Under the pieces are notes generated by a model, which was not told where the DNA came from, made no database searches, and worked only from the letters and a program-made list of their open reading frames with translations. A DNA stretch of 64,000 bases, from assembly GCF_000250675.2 (NCBI RefSeq), contig NC_018681.1:1798001-1862000 (forward strand). The letters run 5' to 3'. This DNA comes from Nocardia brasiliensis ATCC 700358 (lineage in GTDB: Bacteria > Actinomycetota > Actinomycetes > Mycobacteriales > Mycobacteriaceae). The translations under genes were made by a program, and so were the position numbers. Position 1 is the stretch's first letter. Every line of letters starts with the position of its first letter. Positions 1 to 8,351 of this stretch are shown here, in pieces.

Positions 1-148
1 CGGATAGATTCCCGATACGTGGGGTCAAGGGGTGGACCGGCCCGCGATTGTCGGCGATCAATTCGCTCAGCATCGCGCCCTGCGGGGGATCGGTTTCGGT
101 GCCGTTACGGTACGTAGGATCAGCAGAACTGTCTGAGTCGATAATCAT
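1..148 (-). CDS. N-terminus of an unidentified protein, cut by the window edge
   Basis: An open frame of 49 codons runs leftwards off the window from an ATG at 148. It begins MIIDSDSSAD and stays open to the edge with no stop. The visible residues are polar, with no signal peptide or known motif. Divergent orientation relative to the ParB-like gene fits a regulatory intergenic region between them. Function cannot be assigned; the frame could also be chance, given its short length. Confidence 0.4.
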   Translation of the reverse strand, partial: MIIDSDSSADPTYRNGTETDPPQGAMLSELIADNRGPVHPLTPRIGNLS

Positions 149-536
149 GCATGGGGGTACGAAATTCCCGTATGCGGAATAGCGAAGAGCAGGCTTGCCA
201 ATTCACACACGATGAGCTTGACTTGCGACCGGGGTTATTCCGATGCCGAAGTAGCGTCGTGTGACCTGACGTGTGTGATGTACCCGGGGGGTGAACTCGA
301 TTTCGTGACCGAAATCTGTGGTAACAGTAATCTCGGCACCGGTACCGACCGGTTGGTCATATTCGTCGGCGATGGGGACGCCGGCGTGGTAGTGCCGTAC
401 CTTACAACAAATGCTTCGGATCCCGTCGGAAGCAATATCATATATCACCCTGGGTGCTCGGGTAATACAGGCCTTGGAGCGAAAACCCGGCTGCCGTGCG
501 CGCAACGCGGAAGCGGGGATGCCAGGAGGGATAGTT
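149..536. other. Intergenic region without a convincing gene
   Basis: About 390 bases separate the leftward partial gene from the ParB-like regulator. Several overlapping open frames exist on both strands but none has a good ribosome binding site or recognisable protein features, and composition is less GC-rich than neighbouring genes. It probably holds the promoters of the two divergent genes. A half-match (AACTGTCTGAG at about 128-138) to the operator found elsewhere in the cluster is present but weak. Confidence 0.5.
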
Positions 537-1589
537 ATGGACCAGATTGCTGCGGTCCGACCGGAAGCGAATGCTGCGGGTCATGACGTACTCGAATTCG
601 GGTCGGACTCGGGGTATTCGGAGATCGAACAAATTCCCATCGATGAACTCAGCGTGCTCGATTCACCACGGATCGGCGGTGAGGATTTCACGCACGTGCG
701 CGCGCTGGCGGAGGTGATCACCGTATTACCGCCCATCGTCGTGCACCGGCAGACGATGACGGTGGTCGACGGCGCGCATCGCTTGCGTGCGGCGCAGCGC
801 AGCGGGGCCGAGGTCATCGATGCCGTGTATTTCGACGGTGACGCACGGGAGGCCTTCGTGATCGCCGTGCGAATGAACAGCGCGCACGGTCTGCCATTAA
901 CGCTGGCCGACCGGAAGGCCGCCGCCACGCGCATACTCGGCGACTACCCGGAATGGTCTAACCGCCGGGTGGCCGATGTCGTAGGATTATCCGACAAAAC
1001 GGTCGGCGCTATTCGCCGAGGGGCAGATGCGGAATATCCGCAGCAGCCCGATGCGCGAATGGGACGTGATGGCGTGATGTATCCGGTCGAGGCCGGAGAG
1101 CGTCGGCGTCGCGCGTTGGAGTTCTTGGCCGACAAACCCGGAGCGTCGGCAAAAGAGGTGGCATTGGCCACGGGAGTTTCGCTCACCACCGCCAAGAAGG
1201 CCCGCCGGGACGTGCGGGAAAATCGCGCGGCCGGGGCGGGCCGGGACGGCCAAGGCGCCGATACCGGCGCGGGCGGCGAAACCGGCGTGCCGGGTGTTGC
1301 GCCCTCGGCCGATCGGCAAGCCGGTGGCCAGGGCGGATCGCGAGATACCGGCGCGATCGTGCGGCGTCTGCGGGCGGATCCGTCGTTGCGTTTCACCGAG
1401 TACGGGCGAAGGTTGCTGCGGATGCTGGAGGCGCTGCCGGTGGAACCGGCGGCGTGGCAAATGATAGTCGACAGCATTCCGATGCATTGTGCGCCGACCG
1501 TGGCGGAATTGGCTCGGCGGCATGCCGTGGAATGGCAGAATCTCGCCGAGAGATTGGCGCGGAAGGCCGACCTCGACCGTATTTCCTGA
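537..1589 (+). CDS. ParB/Spo0J-domain transcriptional regulator, StrR-like
   Basis: A 350-residue protein. The start at ATG 537 is set by a strong AGGAGGG site 6 bases upstream. Residues ~28-120 form a ParB/sulfiredoxin-like N domain (PIVVHRQ..VVDGAHRLRAA), followed by helix-turn-helix segments (NRRVADVVGLSDKTVGAIRR, and a second HTH near ASAKEVALATGVS). Proteins of this build act as pathway-specific DNA-binding activators in actinomycete secondary metabolism (StrR, NovG type) rather than in chromosome partition; no parA is adjacent. It stands first in the cluster and is the likely activator. The target sites cannot be recognised from this sequence. Class assignment is firm; the regulatory target is inferred. 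Confidence 0.85.
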   Translation: MDQIAAVRPEANAAGHDVLEFGSDSGYSEIEQIPIDELSVLDSPRIGGEDFTHVRALAEVITVLPPIVVHRQTMTVVDGAHRLRAAQRSGAEVIDAVYFDGDAREAFVIAVRMNSAHGLPLTLADRKAAATRILGDYPEWSNRRVADVVGLSDKTVGAIRRGADAEYPQQPDARMGRDGVMYPVEAGERRRRALEFLADKPGASAKEVALATGVSLTTAKKARRDVRENRAAGAGRDGQGADTGAGGETGVPGVAPSADRQAGGQGGSRDTGAIVRRLRADPSLRFTEYGRRLLRMLEALPVEPAAWQMIVDSIPMHCAPTVAELARRHAVEWQNLAERLARKADLDRIS

Positions 1590-1708
1590 AGTTCCTTGCT
1601 AATATTCGAACAGTCACTCGATACAGACAATTATTTCCGAACCGACTACGAATCCTTCGGTTGATCCGGCGCGTAGTCGAGTCGAGTGCTGTTCTCAGGA
1701 GGGGTTCG

Positions 1709-2749
1709 GTGTATTCAGCCAACGAAGAACGACGCATGCGGAATATTCGAGAATATCTGGGTCGGTCGCGCGCGGAAGTCGAGCCGACCATGCGCGCGGC
1801 CGTGAATCAGCTGCCCGAATCGATGCATCGCGTCGCGAGTTATCACCTCGGCTGGACGGACGAGCACGGCGCGGCCACTGGCGGCCACGGCGGCAAGGCT
1901 ATCCGGCCCGCGCTGGTTCTACTCGCCGCCCAGGTCGTCGGGGGTGACGCGACGGCGGCGCTGGTGCCCGCCGCCGCGCTCGAGCTCGTGCACAACTACA
2001 CCCTGATGCACGACGACGTGATGGACGGCGACCTCACCCGCCGGCATCGGGCCACCGCGTGGAAGGTCTTCGGCCGGTGGCCCGCGGTACTCGCCGGGGA
2101 CGCGCTGCTGGCCCAGGCGCTGGCCATGCTGGCGTTGGAGCCGCGAGCCGAAGCCGTCCGGGGCACAGGGGTGCTGACCGGCGCGGTACTGGCGGTGCAC
2201 GAGGGCCAGTTCGCCGATCTGGGTCTCGAGACCCGCAGCGTGGTGAGCCTGGACGAGGTGACGGCCATGGTGCACGGCAAGACCAGCGCGCTGTTCGGTT
2301 GTGCCTGCGAACTCGGCGCGTTGTACGGCGGCGGTACCGAGGAGCAGATCAAATCCCTGCGCAATTTCGGTGACCATATGGGTATGGCGTTCCAGCTGGT
2401 CGACGACATGCTGGGCATCTGGGGCAGGTACGAATCGACCGGAAAACCGGTTTGCGCGGATATCGCGGCCAGAAAGAAATCGCTGCCCGTGACCGCAGCA
2501 CTGAACTCGGCGACAGCGGCCGGCGCGAAATTGTCCGTGATCTACCGGAGCGATCGCCGGCTCACCGACGAGGAACTGCGGAATACCGCCGATCTCATCG
2601 TGGCGGCGGGCGGGCGGGCCTGGGCGGAAGCACGCGCCGAAGAAGAGATCGCCGCCGCGCTCGGTTATCTCACCGAGGCCGCGGTTTCCGCCGAGCATGC
2701 CGAGCGACTCATCGATATCGCACACCTGGTCACCCATCGAGATCTCTGA
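1709..2749 (+). CDS. Polyprenyl (FPP/GGPP-type) diphosphate synthase
   Basis: A 346-residue trans-prenyltransferase that condenses IPP with allylic diphosphates. The start GTG 1709 is preceded by AGGAGGGG at 1697-1704. The first aspartate-rich motif is DDVMD at residues ~102-106 and the second is DDMLG at ~232-236, both needed for Mg-diphosphate binding; KAIRP near residue 60 binds IPP. The residues just before DDVMD (YTLMH) include no obvious large aromatic block at the chain-length positions, so FPP or GGPP are both possible. It would use the IPP/DMAPP made by the mevalonate genes at 15.6-22.0 kb and feed the UbiA prenyltransferase at 24.7 kb. Exact chain length cannot be read from sequence. 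Confidence 0.92.
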   Translation: MYSANEERRMRNIREYLGRSRAEVEPTMRAAVNQLPESMHRVASYHLGWTDEHGAATGGHGGKAIRPALVLLAAQVVGGDATAALVPAAALELVHNYTLMHDDVMDGDLTRRHRATAWKVFGRWPAVLAGDALLAQALAMLALEPRAEAVRGTGVLTGAVLAVHEGQFADLGLETRSVVSLDEVTAMVHGKTSALFGCACELGALYGGGTEEQIKSLRNFGDHMGMAFQLVDDMLGIWGRYESTGKPVCADIAARKKSLPVTAALNSATAAGAKLSVIYRSDRRLTDEELRNTADLIVAAGGRAWAEARAEEEIAAALGYLTEAAVSAEHAERLIDIAHLVTHRDL

Positions 2750-2767
2750 TTCATCCGAAAGGCAGAA

Positions 2768-3856
2768 ATGAAATCGCGTAAGAAGTACTCGCTGATCCGT
2801 ATTGCCCTGTGCCTGCCCTTTGCCGCCGCGCTGCTGCTGTCGATGTCGGCGCCCGCGGGAGCATTGCGTGGCACCACGCCACCGACCCCGCTGCGTATCG
2901 CGACGCCCGCGGACATGATCGATACCTGGTATCCGATGAGCTACAACTGGCTCGCCGTGCAGAATCCGGCCGGAAAAGAGAAATTGCTGATCACTTTCGC
3001 GCTGCACAACTTTCCCGCGCCACAATTGATCAGCATCATCACCGCGCCGGACGGTAGTTATTACAACGCGCTCGACTACGCGCTCGACCCCTATGTCATC
3101 ACCGCCGATCCGATCACGGTGCGCAACAGTCGATTCAGCTGGAGTTTCGTGCCGGAACGCGACGCGTGGCATCTGGTGCTGAACGACCCGATGACCCAGA
3201 TCGGTGTGCCGGGTGCGGTCGCGGATCTGTGGTTCTACGACACCAAGCCCGGCGCGGCCATGACCGACGTCGATTGGGACGGGCAGAAGGTGTTCTGGGC
3301 TTCGACGCTGGGCGCGGCGAAGGTCGACGGATGGATCCGGTTCCCCGGGCAGGCCGAGCCGACGGCGGTGCACGAGTGGGCGGGCGAGCAGGAGCGAATG
3401 GCGGGGTACTTCGACCTGGTGGCCGGCCACAAGGGCTACGAATACGCGCAGGCGAGCAATCCCGACGGCTCGGCCGATCAACTCTTCGCCTTCCCGCAGA
3501 AGAACGGTGACGTGCGCGGCGTCCTCGCGCATACGGGCGCGGACGGCTCGGTGACGATGTGCGAACCGGATTATGTCGAACTGACCGATTGGACCACCGA
3601 ATTCGGCATGGACCGCGGCGCCCCCGTTGCGCCCCTGGACTATCCGCGGACCATCCGTTCGTCGTGCACCAGCGGCGATGTCCACCTCGCCCGGACGTTC
3701 ACCGTCACCGAACAGCACGTGCACCCGCTGCGCTTCGGCCCTACCGACTTCACCATGGCCCTGACGACGATGGCCGACGGTCACAGCGACGTGCCCGGGT
3801 CGGTCGCGACGATCCAGCATCTGCGCAACCTCGGTTGGGAACGGCAGCGCAACTAG
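2768..3856 (+). CDS. Exported CrtC/AttH-like (lipocalin-type) protein
   Basis: A 362-residue protein that follows the prenyl diphosphate synthase by 18 bases and is probably co-transcribed. It starts with a clear signal peptide: basic MKSRKK, a hydrophobic stretch to about residue 28, and an A-G-A cleavage site. The mature part is rich in Trp/Tyr and beta-strand-like segments (WYPMSYNW, FSWSFVPERDAWHL, GWIRFPG), resembling the double lipocalin-like fold of CrtC hydratases, AttH and the related Diels-Alderases. I cannot confirm this without a profile search. If right, it could hydrate or cyclise a polyprenyl chain outside the membrane. Treat as exported protein of unknown function with a tentative family call. 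Confidence 0.6.
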   Translation: MKSRKKYSLIRIALCLPFAAALLLSMSAPAGALRGTTPPTPLRIATPADMIDTWYPMSYNWLAVQNPAGKEKLLITFALHNFPAPQLISIITAPDGSYYNALDYALDPYVITADPITVRNSRFSWSFVPERDAWHLVLNDPMTQIGVPGAVADLWFYDTKPGAAMTDVDWDGQKVFWASTLGAAKVDGWIRFPGQAEPTAVHEWAGEQERMAGYFDLVAGHKGYEYAQASNPDGSADQLFAFPQKNGDVRGVLAHTGADGSVTMCEPDYVELTDWTTEFGMDRGAPVAPLDYPRTIRSSCTSGDVHLARTFTVTEQHVHPLRFGPTDFTMALTTMADGHSDVPGSVATIQHLRNLGWERQRN

Positions 3857-3861
3857 CGGAT

Positions 3862-4635
3862 TCACCAGTAGCCGCGTGCCGCCAGCGAGTTCCGGGCCAG
3901 GTGGAAGTCGTTGCGCAGCACGCTCGCTATCTTGCGGGTCGTCCAGCGGTCGCAGGCGACCCAGCCGAAATGGTCGGAAGCAGAAAAGGCGGCGGCGCGG
4001 ACCCGGTGCACCAGTGCCGCGCCGCCGTGCTCGCGCGGCACCCAGGTGACCTCGGTACGCGCGGTCGCCGCGACCGGCAGGTCGCGATCGTCCTCGTGCT
4101 GCCATTCCAGCCACACCGTGGCCGGTGCGTCGCCGATCGCGGCGAGCAAGGAGTTGATCGCGGGCAACGAGGCGGTATCGCCGACGACGAGATACCCGGC
4201 GGGCGGCGGCTGCGGTATCGCGAATCGCGAGCCGCGAATGGTGGCCATGATCGTGTCGCCGACGCGGGCGTTGCGGGCCCAATTGCTCGCCCGTCCCTCG
4301 TGCAGCGCGAACTCGATATCGAAGCGGTCGCCCCTGGCATCGGGCTCGACGAGAGTGAACGCGCGCATGTGCAAACGGCTTTCGTCCGGAAACCACATGC
4401 GGACCCACATCGTCGGGTGGATCGATCGGCCGCTGAGCAGGCCGCCGCCGTGGAAGCCGAGCCGCAGATAGTGCGGGGAGATCTCGCGACGGCCGGTCAC
4501 CGTCAGCTCGAAATCGGCGACGCCCACCGCCTTCAGCAGCGCGCCGTGCAGGTCCCGGGACGATTGTTTGGCGACCGTCGGCACCGCACCGACGAACCGC
4601 GACATGAGCGACTGGTCATCTGACAGTTCAGGCAT
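3862..4635 (-). CDS. Siderophore-interacting FAD-binding protein
   Basis: A 257-residue flavoprotein of the SIP/ViuB family, which reduces ferric siderophores in the cytosol using NAD(P)H or ferredoxin. Seen: the FAD-binding segment MRAFTLVEPDARGDRFDIEF, the region EGRASNWARNARVGD, and GYLVVGDTASLPAINSLL of the nucleotide-binding half. ATG 4635 is preferred because GGAG lies 9 bases upstream; an in-frame ATG at 4665 has no site. It is convergent with the CrtC-like gene. Its presence in a cluster that makes 2,3-dihydroxybenzoate is the main argument for an iron-chelating product. A near-match to the cluster operator lies at 4673-4683. Family call is strong, siderophore identity is inferred. 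Confidence 0.9.
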   Translation of the reverse strand: MPELSDDQSLMSRFVGAVPTVAKQSSRDLHGALLKAVGVADFELTVTGRREISPHYLRLGFHGGGLLSGRSIHPTMWVRMWFPDESRLHMRAFTLVEPDARGDRFDIEFALHEGRASNWARNARVGDTIMATIRGSRFAIPQPPPAGYLVVGDTASLPAINSLLAAIGDAPATVWLEWQHEDDRDLPVAATARTEVTWVPREHGGAALVHRVRAAAFSASDHFGWVACDRWTTRKIASVLRNDFHLARNSLAARGYW

Positions 4636-4672
4636 AGTGGGGGACTCCATCAGAACGGTTTGCATCTGTCAA

Positions 4673-4683
4673 TACAAAGTGTC
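4673..4683. promoter_or_regulatory. Near-match to cluster operator upstream of the SIP gene
   Basis: TACAAAGTGTC differs at one position from the consensus GACARARTGTC seen at the KAS III/ferredoxin, MMPL and tetR promoters. It lies 38 bases upstream of the chosen SIP start. Function as a TetR site is inference. Confidence 0.4.
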
Positions 4684-4717
4684 TCATAGGTGGGCGTAGT
4701 GACTCGTGCCGAAAAGG

Positions 4718-4751
4718 AAGCCGAGGCCGCCCGTTCGGGCGGCCTCGGCTT
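4718..4751 (-). terminator. Intrinsic terminator after the KAS III-like gene
   Basis: A perfect 15-bp inverted repeat (AAGCCGAGGCCGCCC, loop of four) lies just after the stop codon of the KAS III-like gene. Read on the minus strand, the hairpin is followed by TCCTTTTC. It should end transcription before the SIP gene, implying SIP has its own promoter. Confidence 0.85.
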
Positions 4752-4772
4752 CTTGACCAGTGCTGATAGGGC

Positions 4773-5798
4773 TTACGGTCGCGCGTCGATCTCGACCACG
4801 GCGGCCGCGGCTTCCATGCCGGGCCCGCCGGTGAACAGCAGCACGCGATCGCCGGAGCCGACCTGGCCGGTGCGCAGCAGGTACTCGAGCCCGCGGATCT
4901 GATCGGCCGGCCCTGCGTGCCCGACGGTGCGGGTGTAATCCCAGATGCCGCGCTCGACGGTGACGCCGATGGGGTCGAGGAACAGGTCCTGCAGTGCCCA
5001 GGAGGTGAATCCGTCGTGCACCACCCGGGCGATCTCGTCCATCGAGGTGTCGGCCTCCTTCAGGGTGCGCTCCACCACCTCGATCACCACCGACCCGAAA
5101 TCGCTTTCCGGACGCAGCACGCCCTCGTTCATCCGGCGTTGGAAGTGGCTGGTGCGCTCCTCGAAGTTCAACGCGCCGCCGACGGTGAGGCTCGGCGGGA
5201 ACATCGTTTCGCCGGAGCGGTGGCGTTCCTCCAGTTCCGGCGCCGACACCGAACCGAGGGCGAGCACCCTGGCGAATCCGCCGGTGCGCGACAGTACGAC
5301 GGCCCCGCCGCCGTCCGCGAGCACGAACAGCTTGGAGGCGTTCCAACGGTCGACGGTGGGTGTGCCGAAATTGTCCGCGCAGGTGAGCAGAGCCGCCGGA
5401 CGATCGGAGGCGGTGGTCAGATACATGGCCGCCAGTTGCAGCGTGGACAGGAAGCCGATGCAACCGTTGCGGATCTCCATCGAGGGCACCGGCTGGTTGA
5501 TGGTGCGGCGGTTGATGTAATGCTGCGCCGACCACCCCTCCGGCCCCTGCGGGTGCACATTGGTGTGGAACACGACGCCGAAATCCGCGGGCTGCTGCCC
5601 CGAGGTCGCGATCGCGACCTCGGCCGCGGTGACGGCCAGGTCGGGCGCCGGGGTGGCCCCCGCGGTGGTGATCGACACCAGCTCGCTGCGGGCGCGTTCG
5701 TCGGCGTCGTACCAGCCGCGGGCAACGGCGTCGGCGGTCTCGATGATCGGGACAGGGGCCGTCCCGATCCCGGCGATAAAGATACTGCTGGTCTTCAT
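4773..5798 (-). CDS. KAS III-like (ketoacyl synthase III family) acyltransferase
   Basis: A 341-residue thiolase-fold enzyme. ATG 5798 has GGAGGA 7 bases upstream. The nucleophile is Cys113 in NGCIGF. Of the other catalytic positions, the usual PHQAN histidine appears as His261 (VVHDGFTS) and the usual Asn is replaced by His294 (VGHAGPAD). That Cys-His-His arrangement is known from KAS III-like enzymes that move acyl groups to O or N acceptors (CerJ relatives) rather than extend chains, so a decarboxylative synthase role, including the acetoacetyl-CoA synthase NphT7, is unlikely. It is divergent from the ferredoxin operon with shared operators between. It could transfer an acyl group during product assembly; the substrate is unknown. 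Confidence 0.82.
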   Translation of the reverse strand: MKTSSIFIAGIGTAPVPIIETADAVARGWYDADERARSELVSITTAGATPAPDLAVTAAEVAIATSGQQPADFGVVFHTNVHPQGPEGWSAQHYINRRTINQPVPSMEIRNGCIGFLSTLQLAAMYLTTASDRPAALLTCADNFGTPTVDRWNASKLFVLADGGGAVVLSRTGGFARVLALGSVSAPELEERHRSGETMFPPSLTVGGALNFEERTSHFQRRMNEGVLRPESDFGSVVIEVVERTLKEADTSMDEIARVVHDGFTSWALQDLFLDPIGVTVERGIWDYTRTVGHAGPADQIRGLEYLLRTGQVGSGDRVLLFTGGPGMEAAAAVVEIDARP

Positions 5799-6099
5799 CG
5801 GAATGTCCTCCAAAGGGTTGGTGCTGCCCCGAAAAGTTTGGGCATTTTCGAACGAGAAAGACCGTGGAATAAGGAATATCGAAGGTCTTTCGGCATGTGG
5901 TCGACAGAGTGTCCAGAGCGGACCTACTGTATCCACTGAGCGGAAGCGTACACCTCGACACACTCTGTCTCATCCTCTAAACTCGTTGTCGCCGAGGGGG
6001 TCTGAAGTTCAGTGCGGTGTGCACGGCCGGTCGTCGATCATGCGGCCGGACACATACGTGAGAAACAATCGGACGCGAAATCAATCTGTGTAGGTTGCT
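5799..6099. promoter_or_regulatory. Divergent promoter region with paired operators
   Basis: No gene is present. The ten-base word GACAGAGTGT occurs at 5903-5912 on the plus strand (within GACA-GAG-TGTC) and again inverted at 5960-5969. The inverted pair sits between the KAS III-like gene and the ferredoxin operon, so one bound regulator could control both directions. The same word with one change forms the centre of a perfect palindrome at the tetR gene. Confidence 0.6.
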
Positions 6100-6429
6100 A
6101 TGAATTTGCAAACCAATGGAAACAATACTGGATCGACCCGGGTCGATCGAGTTTCTACGCGATCGAGAAACAATTCCTGGCGTAAGCCGCCACGGCGCAT
6201 CGAAGCGTCCGAATGCATCACCTGCGATTCCTGTTTACGCAGTTGTCCACAGGAGTTCGGGGCGATTTTCAATCGCGGACTGGACGTCGTCATCGTGCCG
6301 GAGCTGTGCTCGGGCTGCCCGGCCTGCGTGCTGGTCTGCCCGGTGGACTGCATCTATGTCGACGAGGACTGGGCGGCGACCGGCAACGAGCTGTGGAGCC
6401 AGATCGATCCGACCGTCCGGGGGGACTGA
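6100..6429 (+). CDS. 2[4Fe-4S]-type ferredoxin
   Basis: A 109-residue ferredoxin with a basic ~30-residue N-terminal extension. Two cysteine sets are visible: CITCDSCLRSCPQ and CSGCPACVLVCPVDC, the spacing of bacterial two-cluster ferredoxins. It donates low-potential electrons to a partner enzyme. Its stop codon overlaps the start of the next gene (TGATG), so the two are translationally coupled; the unknown 640-residue protein is the obvious partner, though the siderophore-interacting flavoprotein could also be a recipient. The start ATG 6100 has only a weak upstream AGG; leader initiation from an upstream codon is not supported. Confidence 0.9.
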   Translation: MNLQTNGNNTGSTRVDRVSTRSRNNSWRKPPRRIEASECITCDSCLRSCPQEFGAIFNRGLDVVIVPELCSGCPACVLVCPVDCIYVDEDWAATGNELWSQIDPTVRGD

Positions 6430-8351
6430 TGGTGACCACGCCGCGGCGTGCGGCCATGGCCAAGGCGCGGTTGAGCCGCAGGCCGAGCCGCCTCGGGCTA
6501 CCGGCCGGATCGACGCCCGTCCCCGAGCACACGGACTACGACGACGGACTGCCGGGACTGCTCGCTCGTCTCTGGGCGGAATGCACGCGCAGTACCGAGC
6601 ATGCCGCCGCGCTCGAGTTGTTGCTGACCCTCGGCGGCCGCGTGCCCGCCGCGGTCCGGCTCCGGGCACTCGCCCCGGTCGAGGAGGCCGCGGTGGCGGC
6701 GTTGTCCGGCAGGTCATGGCGACCGGTTGCCGACGGCGACCGGGACGCCGACGACCGTGCGACGGTGTTCCTCGGCGAGATCGGCCTGACCACCGATGCG
6801 CGGATCGTGATCCGGACACCGTCCGATCCGCCCCTGAGCAGCGAGCACGACCTGATCGATGGGGTGCGCCGAATCCCGTGGACGGCACGGGCGGTCGCGC
6901 ACCATCAGCAATTGCTCGCCGAAATCGGCACTCGCCGAATGGATTCCATCCGCGATTGCCGGCAGTGGCTGACCGGTCTCGGCGGTCGCGGCCGCGACGA
7001 GTCGCTCGGCGAACTAACCGAGGCGGCACTGCGTACCGCGCCGTTCATCCTGTACGAGGGACCGCACCGGTACAGCAACTTCCGCGAGCCCAACAATCTC
7101 ACCGGCAAATCGCTGTGGCCCGGCCATCCCGACTGCGTGCTCAGCAGTCTGCGCGGCCTCCCGCTCGACCTGTGGTCCGACAGCCAGGTCGTGCTGGTGG
7201 TCTGCCTGTTGCTGCTGGTCCGCTCGGCGGGCCCGGCCCGGATCGAAGAGGCCAACGGCACGCAGCTGAGCATCGACCACGTCGCGGATCTGTTGGAGGA
7301 GATCCGGCTGCGCTACAACCTGCTCCGGCGGGGTCCCGCCATCGCGGCGCCGGCATCGAAATCGGTGGCCGCGCTGCTGGAGCTGGCCGACGCGCTTCGT
7401 ATCAGACGGGCCGAATTGACCACCGCCGTGCAGCTGTATCGCGAGATCCACGGCGCGCTGGTGCACAAGACCGAGCGGGTCGCGGGGCCGGTGGCCGAGC
7501 CGTGCGAAGGGATCGATCGCAGACTCAGCGCGCGGCTGACCGAACTGCTACCGGTGTCGGGACGCTCGCTCGCGGAGCTGAGTGCGGCGGTGGCCGCTCA
7601 CCCGGACTGGCTGGCCGCGCGGCACGGTGACTTCGGCTCCGGACTGGAAGCTCTGGTGTACGAGACGGTTTCGGCTGTGGTACGGGAGTTCGGGGCCGAC
7701 TTCGCGATGAGCAGGGGGCTGCGGTCGCTGCCCCGCCTGGTCGCGGCGCTGCGCGGGGCGGACTGGGCCGAGATCGTGCGCTGGGAGATCGCCGACTACT
7801 TCTGCTGCGTCGTGCCGGATCCGGCCGCCCGCGCGCATTTCGGCGGTTCGCCGGTGCGGCTGGCCGATGTCGCGTGGTCGATGGCGGCGCGGATGCAGTA
7901 CAACTCTTGGCATTTCATCGCGGGGAACCTGCCCGGGACTCCGGTGGTGCAGGCGCGGGACCACTTCTTCCCGCCTGGTATCCCGGATATCTCGCACTTC
8001 TCGGATCTGCACCATCACGGCCACATCGCCGGCCATGTCCGGTTCACCATCCGTAGCCCGCAGCCGGTGCGGGTGCTGGACCGCCTCTTCAACGGGTTCG
8101 TCGACCTGCGGTTGCTGCGCTGTCTGGGCCCCGCCTTCGACGAGCAGGAACTACTTGCCGCCCAGCGGGTTTCGGCGTTCATCGCGCGAGCGACCGAACA
8201 GGCCGCCGCGCTGGTGGCGACCGGGCGGCAGCTCGAAGTCACCGCATTCGACACCGCGTGGCACTGGGCCACGATCGCGGGCTCGGCGCCCGAGCCGGAT
8301 ATCGAGCCGGTCGGGGCGCCGGTCCCTCTGCACGAAGGACATCGGCTATGA
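6429..8351 (+). CDS. Unknown 640-residue protein coupled to ferredoxin
   Basis: I do not recognise this family. The start ATG 6429 overlaps the ferredoxin stop and the stop overlaps the DAHP synthase start, so it is translated as part of a coupled series. It has no signal peptide and one hydrophobic helix-like stretch (VVLVVCLLLLV) near residue 260. The C-terminal third contains a histidine-rich block, HFSDLHHHGHIAGHV near residue 520, which could bind a metal. Scattered cysteines (FCC, RDCR, PDC, LRC) do not form a clear cluster motif. Position between a ferredoxin and the aryl-acid genes suggests a redox or tailoring enzyme of the cluster. Function is open; a structural prediction is needed to place it. 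Confidence 0.8.
   Translation: MVTTPRRAAMAKARLSRRPSRLGLPAGSTPVPEHTDYDDGLPGLLARLWAECTRSTEHAAALELLLTLGGRVPAAVRLRALAPVEEAAVAALSGRSWRPVADGDRDADDRATVFLGEIGLTTDARIVIRTPSDPPLSSEHDLIDGVRRIPWTARAVAHHQQLLAEIGTRRMDSIRDCRQWLTGLGGRGRDESLGELTEAALRTAPFILYEGPHRYSNFREPNNLTGKSLWPGHPDCVLSSLRGLPLDLWSDSQVVLVVCLLLLVRSAGPARIEEANGTQLSIDHVADLLEEIRLRYNLLRRGPAIAAPASKSVAALLELADALRIRRAELTTAVQLYREIHGALVHKTERVAGPVAEPCEGIDRRLSARLTELLPVSGRSLAELSAAVAAHPDWLAARHGDFGSGLEALVYETVSAVVREFGADFAMSRGLRSLPRLVAALRGADWAEIVRWEIADYFCCVVPDPAARAHFGGSPVRLADVAWSMAARMQYNSWHFIAGNLPGTPVVQARDHFFPPGIPDISHFSDLHHHGHIAGHVRFTIRSPQPVRVLDRLFNGFVDLRLLRCLGPAFDEQELLAAQRVSAFIARATEQAAALVATGRQLEVTAFDTAWHWATIAGSAPEPDIEPVGAPVPLHEGHRL

Noticed and set aside
537..1589. 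Chromosome or plasmid partition protein
   Set aside because: No parA or parS nearby; the domain layout and position fit StrR-like regulators.
4773..5798. NphT7-type acetoacetyl-CoA synthase
   Set aside because: Sequence around the third catalytic position is GHAGPAD instead of GNTxAAS, and it is not placed behind HMG-CoA synthase.
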